From Candidatus Lindowbacteria bacterium RIFCSPLOWO2_12_FULL_62_27 (GTDB taxonomy: Bacteria > Lindowbacteria > 2-12-FULL-62-27), in contig MFPR01000019.1 in NCBI GenBank assembly GCA_001784175.1, forward strand, positions 7,994 to 71,993: a DNA stretch of 64,000 nt, in the 5' to 3' direction. Made by a program: the position numbers and the translations under genes. The stretch's first letter is position 1. Every line of letters starts with the position of its first letter. The notes below the pieces were generated by a model. It saw only the letters and a list, made by a program, of their open reading frames with translations, ran no database searches and was not told the DNA's origin. Below are positions 18,520-25,675 of this stretch, piece by piece.

Positions 18520-20406
18520 GTGAGTCGGATCGAGCAGAATATTCTCCGGTCATTGCGGATTGTCCGGCCGGGCGGGTCCTTCAAACTGGCCTACAAAATT
18601 CACGTCCTCGTCACCCTGGTGGTGATCGTGGTCGAGGCGGTCATCGTCTTTTTTGCGCTGGCCGAATACCGCACCAGCATGTACGAGCAGCTCCTCCGCC
18701 GGTCCTTCAACAACCTCCAGACGGTCGATGACCGGTTCCAGGCGCGGCTCTGGACCCGGACCGGCCGGCTGCGCGGCATGACCACCAAGAGCCTCACCGC
18801 GAAGACCCGGCTGCCGCAGGAACTCGTGTACCAGATCGAAAAGGTTTTCGACGCGGCCATCCAGACGGATCCCTCGATCACCTACTTCATCCTCTACACC
18901 CGCGCCGGCGCGCACGTCTATCCGGGCGCGCCGCGGTCGAAGGCGGCCTCCCTCCGGCAGGACGCCGCGGCCGTTCAGCACATCGAGCACGTCGGCGCGC
19001 GATACAACGAGCACAGCGGATACATCGAAGTCTACCGGACGCTCCTCGACAAGGAGCAGAACCCGTGGGCCCGGGTCGAAATGGGCGTCAACCCGTCGGT
19101 GGTCCGGGACGGGATCCTGAGGACGATCTGGAGCAGCGTCGTGATCGCGTGGGTGGCCGCCATCGCCGGACTCTACGCCGCCTTCCGGTTTTCCGACGTG
19201 ATCCTCGTGCCGATCCAGCGTCTCCGCAAGACCGCCGAGTCCCTGTCGGCCGGCGATCTCACCCAGCGCGCGACTGTCACCACCCGCGACGAGATCGCCG
19301 ACCTCTCGGCTTCATTCAATACGATGGCCGACCACCTGCAAAAACGGATCGAGGACCTCCGCGCCATCCAGATGCTCAGCACCGAAATCAGCGCCACCCT
19401 GACCCAGAACGACCTTCAGCGCGTCATCGCTCAGACATTCCACAAAATCGCCCATGCCGATTTCTGCGCCCTCCTCGCCCGCGCCGACCATTCCTCCGTC
19501 CTCACGGTGGCCGCGGGCATCGGCGTCGCCAATTCGGAGCTTCAGATGCAGACCGCCACGCCTGTCCTCGCGGAGGCCTGCGGACACAGCCGCGAGGTCC
19601 TGACGACCATCGCGGCCGCGCCGGACCTCGCGCGATTATTCCTGCCGGACGGACCCGCGCTGGCCGCGCCGCTCCCCGGAACCACGGTGGATCGCCCGCT
19701 CGTGCCGATCCCCCCTCCGCCGCCTTCCGCGCCGCTCATGGTCCTGCCCTTCATCTATGACGGCGAGGTTCGCTCGGTTCTCCTCCTGGGCGGCGAGAAG
19801 CTCAAGAAGGAGGACGAGGACATCAACTTTTTCCGGACCCTCTCCGGCCACGCGTCGGTGGCCCTGCAAAACGCGCGGCTCTATCAGCTCTCCATCACCG
19901 ACGGCCTCACCGGTCTTTATCTTCGCCGCCATTTCCTTTTCGAGCTTGAACGCCTTCTTACTCCGCCGGCCGACGGCGGCCGACTGGCGCTCCTCATGAC
20001 GGACATCGACCACTTCAAAAATGTCAATGACTCTTTCGGCCATCCCGAAGGCGATTTCATCCTGATCCACGTCGCCCGCACGATCTGGAAAACCCTCCGC
20101 ACCCATGACGTCACCGGCACCGGCCGCGCCTACGACATGGTCGGCCGTTACGGCGGCGAGGAATTCATCGCGCTCGTCCGCAACGTCACCCCGGAGGGCG
20201 CCCAGCGGTCGGCCGAACGCGTCCGGGCCGCGATCGAGGGCCAGGTTTTCAAGAGCGACAAGCGCGAGCACCGGATCACGACCAGCGTCGGCGTCTGCCC
20301 CTTCCAGCCGGGCCTCACCGTGCAGGACTGGATCGACCGCGCCGACCAGGCCCTCTATCAATCCAAATCCGGCGGCCGCAACCGCGTGACGGTGTACCAT
20401 GGCTAG
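18520..20406 (+). CDS. Membrane diguanylate cyclase (HAMP-GAF-like-GGDEF)
   Basis: 628 residues. Two membrane segments (about 25-46 and 203-223) flank a ~155-residue periplasmic sensor domain; then HAMP (224-276), a GAF-like domain (290-455) interrupted by a Pro-rich loop near 395-403, and GGDEF (456-628). The active-site motif is GGEEF (545-549), and an inhibitory I-site RAYD (536-539) lies exactly five residues before it, so the protein should make c-di-GMP from two GTP and be product-inhibited. The GTG start at 18520 follows a G-rich run immediately; the exact start is uncertain. The next gene overlaps by 8 bp. c-di-GMP control of surface adhesion would suit the exoprotein-rich neighbourhood, but no c-di-GMP receptor is seen. 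Confidence 0.9.
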   Translation: MSRIEQNILRSLRIVRPGGSFKLAYKIHVLVTLVVIVVEAVIVFFALAEYRTSMYEQLLRRSFNNLQTVDDRFQARLWTRTGRLRGMTTKSLTAKTRLPQELVYQIEKVFDAAIQTDPSITYFILYTRAGAHVYPGAPRSKAASLRQDAAAVQHIEHVGARYNEHSGYIEVYRTLLDKEQNPWARVEMGVNPSVVRDGILRTIWSSVVIAWVAAIAGLYAAFRFSDVILVPIQRLRKTAESLSAGDLTQRATVTTRDEIADLSASFNTMADHLQKRIEDLRAIQMLSTEISATLTQNDLQRVIAQTFHKIAHADFCALLARADHSSVLTVAAGIGVANSELQMQTATPVLAEACGHSREVLTTIAAAPDLARLFLPDGPALAAPLPGTTVDRPLVPIPPPPPSAPLMVLPFIYDGEVRSVLLLGGEKLKKEDEDINFFRTLSGHASVALQNARLYQLSITDGLTGLYLRRHFLFELERLLTPPADGGRLALLMTDIDHFKNVNDSFGHPEGDFILIHVARTIWKTLRTHDVTGTGRAYDMVGRYGGEEFIALVRNVTPEGAQRSAERVRAAIEGQVFKSDKREHRITTSVGVCPFQPGLTVQDWIDRADQALYQSKSGGRNRVTVYHG

Positions 20407-20992
20407 CAGAAAACTCCTCACCGCTGTCGCCGTCCTGCTGGTCATCACCGGCTGTGTCACCGATCCCTCGCACGACATGATCGAGGAATTCGTGTCCATG
20501 GAGCAGGCCCGGATCGCCGGCGAATCTATCGGCGAGGACCGCGCCTCCCGCAAAAAATGGCAGGACCGCACGGAGCGGATCAAGAAAATTGTCGGCAAGG
20601 ATTTCGTGACCTACATCCACGACATGCGCGGAACCCGGGGGCTGGCCATGGTCGAAAACGTCGAAGTCTACGTCGACGGCGCCGACATCGGCGAGAAGGT
20701 CAAGCTGCGGATCCGCAAATCCCCCAGCGGCGCCGGACTCGGCGACATCCTCGAGCGGCTGGGCAGCGCCCGCGTGGCCGCGCAGGGCGAGGAGGCGGAG
20801 GAAGGGCAGATTTACTCGCTCGAAATCATCGGCCGCACGCCGGCCGGCGATTATTACGGGCTGATCGATAAGACGAAAGCATACGTGCTCGGCGCGCGGA
20901 AAGTCGGCGAAAAGGTCCGCGCGAAAGTGATGGGGTTGGACACGCTGGACGGCAGGGAGGACGTGGTGTACCTGAAAATAATCGGATCCTGA
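20399..20992 (+). CDS. Lipoprotein with two TRAM-like beta-barrel segments
   Basis: 197 residues; its ATG overlaps the end of the cyclase gene by 8 bp. The signal peptide ends in a lipobox (VITGC), so the protein is lipidated at Cys. Two segments, about residues 80-105 (VENVEVYVDGADIGEKVKLRI) and 145-175 (GRTPAGDYYGLIDKTKAY...GEKVRAKV), resemble TRAM/OB-type small barrels, which in cytosolic proteins bind RNA. An exported TRAM-like protein is unusual; the resemblance is by eye. Function unknown; operon position suggests a link with the cyclase's periplasmic sensor. Confidence 0.65.
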   Translation: MASRKLLTAVAVLLVITGCVTDPSHDMIEEFVSMEQARIAGESIGEDRASRKKWQDRTERIKKIVGKDFVTYIHDMRGTRGLAMVENVEVYVDGADIGEKVKLRIRKSPSGAGLGDILERLGSARVAAQGEEAEEGQIYSLEIIGRTPAGDYYGLIDKTKAYVLGARKVGEKVRAKVMGLDTLDGREDVVYLKIIGS

Positions 20993-20994
20993 TT

Positions 20995-21396
20995 TTAGAC
21001 CGCCTGCCGCCCCGCAAACCCGGCGTCCAGATCGTGCCAGTGTCCGATTTCGCTTTCGCCCTCCTTCCAGCACAAATACACTTCCCGGCCGTCCCGCTGC
21101 GAATAAAAATCGACAAGGATCGGCGCCAGGCCCTTGACCTCGCATGAGTATTTCGTCTTGAGCCCGAGGATCATCCTCTGGATCTCCCGCTCCGACCGGC
21201 CCAGCGACTTGGCGAGCTGGTCGATGTACGTGGCCGAAATGTCGCCGCCGTTGAGCGCGATGGCGAGCATGATCTCCGACAGCGCCTTCTGCTTCTCCTG
21301 CCGCGCGTCCTCCGCCTTCCGGATCCTCGCCACGATCCCCCGGACCTCCGGCAATACGGCGTTGGCCTCATCGAGCGTGTAGTATTTCTTACTCAA
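20995..21396 (-). CDS. DUF2203 family protein
   Basis: 133 residues, the normal DUF2203 length. It begins MSKKYYTLDEANAVLPEV and ends with the family signature VDFYSQRDGREVYLCWKEGE...GHWHDLDAGFAGRQ. The start is TTG at 21396 with GAGGGG about 5 bases upstream. The biochemical role of DUF2203 is unknown. It overlaps the end of nfo by 8 bp, making it the last gene of a three-gene minus-strand operon, and converges with the lipoprotein gene across two bases. Confidence 0.88.
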   Translation of the reverse strand: MSKKYYTLDEANAVLPEVRGIVARIRKAEDARQEKQKALSEIMLAIALNGGDISATYIDQLAKSLGRSEREIQRMILGLKTKYSCEVKGLAPILVDFYSQRDGREVYLCWKEGESEIGHWHDLDAGFAGRQAV

Positions 21397-22258
21397 GGAG
21401 CCCCCTCAGCGTTCGCAAATTCATCACGTCCTCCTTCATGTCCGGCCCCTTCGGCGTTTCCAGCACCATGGGAAGGCCGCCGAACCGGCGGTCATTCAGA
21501 AGAAACCGGAACGCGTCGAGGCCGATTTCTCCCCGGCCGATGTGCTCATGCCGGTCTACCCGGCTTCCCAGGCCTCGCAATGAATCGTTCAGGTGAAAGG
21601 CCCGGACGGCCCGCAGGCCGACGGCCCGGTCGAGTTCGCTCATCGTCGCCTCGTATCCCCGCCGCGACCGGATCTCATATCCGGCCGCAAAAATATGGCA
21701 CGTATCAACGCACACGCCCAGCCGCCGCGCCCCCGCCGCACCGAGCTTGGAGCGCACGGCCCGGCGCAAGGATCGGAGATGCTCGAATTTCCAGCCGAGC
21801 GAATTCCCCTGGCCGGCGGTCGTCTCAAGCAAAATGCCGGCCCGAAATCCCGCTGTTTTCTTGAGCAGTCTCGTCAGAGATTCCGCCACCCGCCCAAGGC
21901 CCCACGCCTCGCCCCGGCCGCCGTGACTCCCCGGATGCAGAACAACCCACGCCAGCCCCAGCGTCTCCGCGCGGACCAGCTCGTCCTGCATCGACGCCAT
22001 CGATCGGCGATGAATGTCCCTGTCCGACCCGCAGAGGTTGATCAGGTATCCGGCGTGCGACACGAGATTGCGCCGCCCAAAGGCCCGCGCGCGATCCCGG
22101 AATCGCCTGACCTCCGCCGCCTCCAGCGGCGCCTCCCGCCAGCATTTGTTGTTCTTCGCAAATATCTGCGCCGCCTCGCACCGGATCCGCTCCGCCCGCT
22201 CCAGCCCCACGCTCACCCCTCCAGCCACCGACACATGCGCGCCCAAAAACGGCGTCAT
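21389..22258 (-). CDS. nfo: Endonuclease IV (AP endonuclease)
   Basis: 289 residues, close to E. coli Nfo. The metal ligands of the trinuclear zinc site are all in place: H68, H108 (in HPGSHGG), E145 (LETTAGQGNSLG), D185 and H188 (VDTCHIFAAGY), H222 (HLNDS), D235 and H237 (DRHEHIG) and E267 (LETPKG). The enzyme cleaves DNA 5' to abasic sites in base-excision repair. The ATG at 22258 overlaps the stop of the upstream methyltransferase (ATGA), so the two are coupled. The frame is open further upstream, but that is antisense-like noise over the methyltransferase gene. Confidence 0.96.
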   Translation of the reverse strand: MTPFLGAHVSVAGGVSVGLERAERIRCEAAQIFAKNNKCWREAPLEAAEVRRFRDRARAFGRRNLVSHAGYLINLCGSDRDIHRRSMASMQDELVRAETLGLAWVVLHPGSHGGRGEAWGLGRVAESLTRLLKKTAGFRAGILLETTAGQGNSLGWKFEHLRSLRRAVRSKLGAAGARRLGVCVDTCHIFAAGYEIRSRRGYEATMSELDRAVGLRAVRAFHLNDSLRGLGSRVDRHEHIGRGEIGLDAFRFLLNDRRFGGLPMVLETPKGPDMKEDVMNLRTLRGLLE

Positions 22259-22908
22259 TCCGCAATCTTCAGGCTGATCCCGACCCCGTCCCGCACCGGA
22301 ACGACCGACGTGACGTATCGCCGGTCGGCCAGGATCAGGTCCGTGTAGCGCTTCACCCCAAGCGTACTCGCCTCGGTGTTCTGCATGTCGATCACGCGCC
22401 CGTCCCACAGAAGATTGTCCACGATCACGAGCGCTCCAGCCCGCAGGCGGTCCTTGAACGACTGATACGCGCGCGGGTACTGCTCCTTGTCGATGTCCAT
22501 GAACAGAATGTCGGGCGAAGCGCCGCTCTTTTCGAATGATTCGATCGCGTCGCCTTCGTGGAACCGCACGCGATCCAGTATCTTCGCGCGCGAAAGGTAA
22601 GCCCGGGCCTTCTCCCGGTTCTCCCCGCTCCGGTCCGTGTGATGCACCTCGCCGCCCGGACCGACCGCCCGCGCGAACCACAGGGTCGAATAGCCGTAGC
22701 CGGACCCCAGTTCGAACACGACGCGCGCGCGCCTAAGAAGGGTCAGCACCTGGAGGAGCCGGCCCACCTGCGGACCGACAATCGGAAAATTTCGCTCGAT
22801 CCCGACGGCCTCCATCTCGAGGAGAACCTCGTCCTCTTTGGCCGCCGCAAGCTGCGTGAGATACGCGTCAATGTACGGATTGATGACCTCCAGCCGTCCC
22901 GTGTCCAT
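22255..22908 (-). CDS. SAM-dependent O-methyltransferase, caffeoyl-CoA OMT type
   Basis: 217 residues from ATG 22908 (a TTG at 22920 is an alternative). SAM-binding motif I is VFELGSGYGYST, followed by the acidic end of strand 2 (HHTDRSGEN), a metal/substrate acidic motif MDIDKEQYP and the VIVDNLLWDGRV stretch that marks the Methyltransf_3 family of Mg-dependent O-methyltransferases. Bacterial members methylate catechol-like small molecules; the substrate here is unknown. First gene of the OMT-nfo-DUF2203 operon. Confidence 0.9.
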   Translation of the reverse strand: MDTGRLEVINPYIDAYLTQLAAAKEDEVLLEMEAVGIERNFPIVGPQVGRLLQVLTLLRRARVVFELGSGYGYSTLWFARAVGPGGEVHHTDRSGENREKARAYLSRAKILDRVRFHEGDAIESFEKSGASPDILFMDIDKEQYPRAYQSFKDRLRAGALVIVDNLLWDGRVIDMQNTEASTLGVKRYTDLILADRRYVTSVVPVRDGVGISLKIAE

Positions 22909-22956
22909 CCCACCCAGCAAAAATCAAACCCCGCCCCTCCGTCAACCCCTGAACGG

Positions 22957-22982
22957 TTGAATTATTCTTGAAATCTTATAAA
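22957..22982 (+). promoter_or_regulatory. Possible promoter for the DUF1338 gene
   Basis: TTGAAT at 22957-22962 and TATAAA at 22977-22982, with only 14 bases between them, which is short for sigma-70. It lies in the AT-rich gap between divergent genes, about 20 bases before ATG 23002. Confidence 0.3.
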
Positions 22983-23001
22983 ATGACGTTCACTTGTGAA
23001 A

Positions 23002-23964
23002 ATGAAAACAACGAGCGCGGTGCTTCAGGCACCCCATCGGCCTATTCCGGTTCGTGATGAAAAGGAAAAACTGGCGTTGAACCTGTTCGACGCCCTCTGG
23101 GTCCGCTACCGGCGGCGCGTGGCGCATGTGCGCGCCTACGAGCAGGTCATCCGTCGGCACGGCGCGACGTTCGTGAACGACCACATCGCCTTTCGGACCC
23201 TCGCCCTCCAGAAACCGATGACCGGCATTTTCACCCTTTCCAGAATTTTCATGTCTCTGGGCTGGTCGCCGGCCGCCTGCCATGAATTCCCGGACAAGCA
23301 CATGAGTTCCATTCACCTTGAACACGCCAACACCCTCTTTCCGAAACTGTTCGTCACCGAACTCAAAACGTGGGAACTCCCGGACGCCGCGCGGAAAATC
23401 ATCCGGCAGGCGATCAAATCCCACGGGCCGCAATTCTCCGATAACGATCTCACGGACCTCCGGAACGCAAACCAAATCCGGCCCGCCCGGCGGCGGGCTC
23501 TGCTCAAGTCGCTCATCCGGTTCTTCACCGCGCTGCCATGGAAGATCCCGCGGCGCGAGTGGGTGGCGGCGATCGACCGGGAAACGCAGTTCGGCGCGTG
23601 GGTGCTTCTGAACGGCTATGAGGTCAACCACTTTACCGCCTCGGTCAATTCCCACGGTGTCGCGAGCCTCGATGACATCGACAAGACAGTTGCCGCCATG
23701 AAAAAAGCCGGCGTGCCGATGAAAAAGGAAATCGAGGGCGCGCCGGGCAGCGTCCTGCGGCAGACCTCGACGGAATCGGTCGTCCTGCCCTTTCGGGTGC
23801 GCGGAAAACGCGGGCCGGAAAAACTCGACTGGACCTGCGCCTATTTCGAAATCGCCGAGCGCGGCTATTGGGTGGACCCGCTGAGCGGCCTCCGGCGGCG
23901 GTTCGAGGGATTCCTGGGCGCACAGGCCACGCACCTGTTCGACATGACGAGGCTGCAAAAATAA
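23002..23964 (+). CDS. DUF1338 / 2-oxoadipate dioxygenase-decarboxylase (HglS) family protein
   Basis: 320 residues. It has the DUF1338 pattern NDHIAFRTL, VNHFTASVN, LRQTSTES and AYFEIAERG. The likely Fe(II) triad is H61, H210 and E283 (ATG numbering), matching by position the two His and one Glu of the HglS enzyme that turns 2-oxoadipate into 2-hydroxyglutarate in D-lysine breakdown. No other lysine-catabolic gene is nearby, so the substrate may differ. GTG 22996 is an alternative start; neither has a Shine-Dalgarno, so a short leader or leaderless message is possible. Confidence 0.82.
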   Translation: MKTTSAVLQAPHRPIPVRDEKEKLALNLFDALWVRYRRRVAHVRAYEQVIRRHGATFVNDHIAFRTLALQKPMTGIFTLSRIFMSLGWSPAACHEFPDKHMSSIHLEHANTLFPKLFVTELKTWELPDAARKIIRQAIKSHGPQFSDNDLTDLRNANQIRPARRRALLKSLIRFFTALPWKIPRREWVAAIDRETQFGAWVLLNGYEVNHFTASVNSHGVASLDDIDKTVAAMKKAGVPMKKEIEGAPGSVLRQTSTESVVLPFRVRGKRGPEKLDWTCAYFEIAERGYWVDPLSGLRRRFEGFLGAQATHLFDMTRLQK

Positions 23965-23985
23965 ATATATGGTATGCTGTGGCCG

Positions 23986-25317
23986 ATGAGTGTCCTGTGT
24001 CTGATCGTGGCGTTGCTCTGTCCCGTAACCGCGTGGGCCGCGCCGGCGTCTGAGATCGAGAAAGGTTTTCTGGCGGAGATCAAGGCCAATCCCGAAGACG
24101 GCGCCGCCTATTATGCCCTCGGCCTGATCCGCTTCAAGGAAAGCCGGCTCGCCGAGGCCAACTACTATTTCAAGTCCGCCGCGCGGCTCATGCCGGACGA
24201 CCCCAACTGCCGGGTGCGGCTCGGCATGACCCTTGAGCGCATGGGCCTGACAGAACGCGCGCGGGCCATGTTCGGCGAAGCCCTGAAGCTCGACCCGGAC
24301 CACGCGGAGGCCCGGGCGCATCTTGAGCCGCCCTCCGGAGGCGATGACCCGGGTCCCGCCATCCCAAAAGATACATCCCCCCCACCTATTATTTTTGAGA
24401 AATCACCGCCGCCTGCTCCTGCGAAACAGGCGCCCGTAGAGAAAAAGGATACATCTCCCCCCAAGATCGACGTAAACGAGGCCCGCGCCGGTTTCCGGGC
24501 CGAATCCCGCGACCGGATCCTGGCCGAAACTCGCCCCTTGGTCGCCGTCGTCGATACGATCCCGCGTCTTCGCCTGCCGCCTCCATCCCCGGACACGGCC
24601 GTGGCCCGGCGCGATACGCCGGCGCAGGCGCGCGAGACGCACGAGGCCCGCAAGGCGCCGGACTTGGCCAGGCTGCCGGCCCCGAAACTTCAGTGGCCGG
24701 TCTCTACCGCCGCCAAACCGGAAACGGCCCTCGTGCGTCCGCCGGCGCCGGCTCAGTCGTCGGCGCCTCCGCCACCACCGCCCCCGCCGCCCCCTCCTCC
24801 CGCGCCCGAAATCTCCGCGTCGCGCGAGGACCTGAGCCGCGTCCACGAGCTGATTCGCGTCACCGAACTGTCCATCCGCGGCATGGAGCGTCAAGCCGAG
24901 ACGATCCGGGACAAGGTGCGTGAAACGGAGAAAGGCATCGACGGCCTCGGCGCCCGGACGGACCAGAAGGAGAGCGAGATCAAAAAACAATACAAGGAAC
25001 AGATTCTCCGCCAGGAGGCCGAGCTCGAACGGCTCCGCCAGAGGCTCCGCGCCCTCGAAGAGCGCCAGTGGATGGAACCCCGCGTCACGTGGAACCCGCC
25101 GCCCCCGACGCCCTCCCTCGCCGGCTTGAACCTCAACACCGCCACGCTCAAGGAGCTCGAATCCCTCCCCGGCGTCGACCGCCGGCTGGCCGAGAACATC
25201 CTCTGGTATCGCGAGAACGTCGGGCCTTTCCTCGGACCCCGCGATATGCTATTTGTGCCGGGCATGACGGAAGACCGCTATCTGGATCTCATCAACCGCG
25301 GGGTGGACGTGCGTTGA
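23986..25317 (+). CDS. Exported TPR / poly-proline / coiled-coil protein with ComEA-like helix-hairpin-helix end
   Basis: 443 residues. Signal-peptide-like N-terminus (LCLIVALLCPVTAWAA), two TPR motifs (about residues 33-110), a long Pro/Ala-rich region including a run of 12 prolines (near 255-270), a coiled coil (about 280-355), and a C-terminal helix-hairpin-helix domain (last ~65 residues: NLNTATLKELESLPGVD...ILWYRENVGPF...MLFVPGMTEDRYLDLI). That domain is the DNA-binding unit of ComEA-type competence proteins. The combination suggests an envelope protein that reaches across the periplasm and may touch DNA, but this is inference. ATG 23974 is a possible start. It begins the signalling operon; the next start overlaps its stop (TTGA). 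Confidence 0.75.
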   Translation: MSVLCLIVALLCPVTAWAAPASEIEKGFLAEIKANPEDGAAYYALGLIRFKESRLAEANYYFKSAARLMPDDPNCRVRLGMTLERMGLTERARAMFGEALKLDPDHAEARAHLEPPSGGDDPGPAIPKDTSPPPIIFEKSPPPAPAKQAPVEKKDTSPPKIDVNEARAGFRAESRDRILAETRPLVAVVDTIPRLRLPPPSPDTAVARRDTPAQARETHEARKAPDLARLPAPKLQWPVSTAAKPETALVRPPAPAQSSAPPPPPPPPPPPPAPEISASREDLSRVHELIRVTELSIRGMERQAETIRDKVRETEKGIDGLGARTDQKESEIKKQYKEQILRQEAELERLRQRLRALEERQWMEPRVTWNPPPPTPSLAGLNLNTATLKELESLPGVDRRLAENILWYRENVGPFLGPRDMLFVPGMTEDRYLDLINRGVDVR

Positions 25318-25673
25318 AAAAGAAGGATTTTTACACCGAGGTCGACAAGGTCGGCGACCAGGACCGGGCGACGCTGGTCAAGATCCACGGATTTTTGGAC
25401 GAGGCGACCGCGCCCGAAATGGACAAGCAGCTCGTGTCGATGATCGACAAGGGCCGCATCCGGTTCGTCTTTGACTGCACCGAGATGAAGTACATCGCTT
25501 CCAGCGGCATCGGCGTCTTCATCCGGCTCTTCGGCGTCGTTTCCGAAAAGGACGGCGATTTCGTGTTCATCCATGTCCGCCCCGAAATCCAGCGCATCTT
25601 CTCCATGCTCGGGCTTGAAAAGCTCTTCAAGTTCCGACCCAGCCTCCAGGCGGCCCTGAAAGAATTCTCGTAA
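25314..25673 (+). CDS. STAS-domain anti-sigma-factor antagonist
   Basis: 119 residues covering a single STAS fold: KIHGFLDEATAPEMD, FVFDCTEMKYIASSGIGVFI, FVFIHVRPEIQRIFSMLGL. The SSG at residues 63-65 is the site that SpoIIAA-like antagonists use for phosphorylation by a partner kinase. The only plausible start is TTG 25314, overlapping the previous stop, with GGTGGA six bases upstream. No RsbW-type kinase or sigma factor is adjacent; the following gene is a His kinase, so the partner is not shown by the sequence. Confidence 0.88.
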   Translation: MKKKDFYTEVDKVGDQDRATLVKIHGFLDEATAPEMDKQLVSMIDKGRIRFVFDCTEMKYIASSGIGVFIRLFGVVSEKDGDFVFIHVRPEIQRIFSMLGLEKLFKFRPSLQAALKEFS

Positions 25674-25675
25674 TC

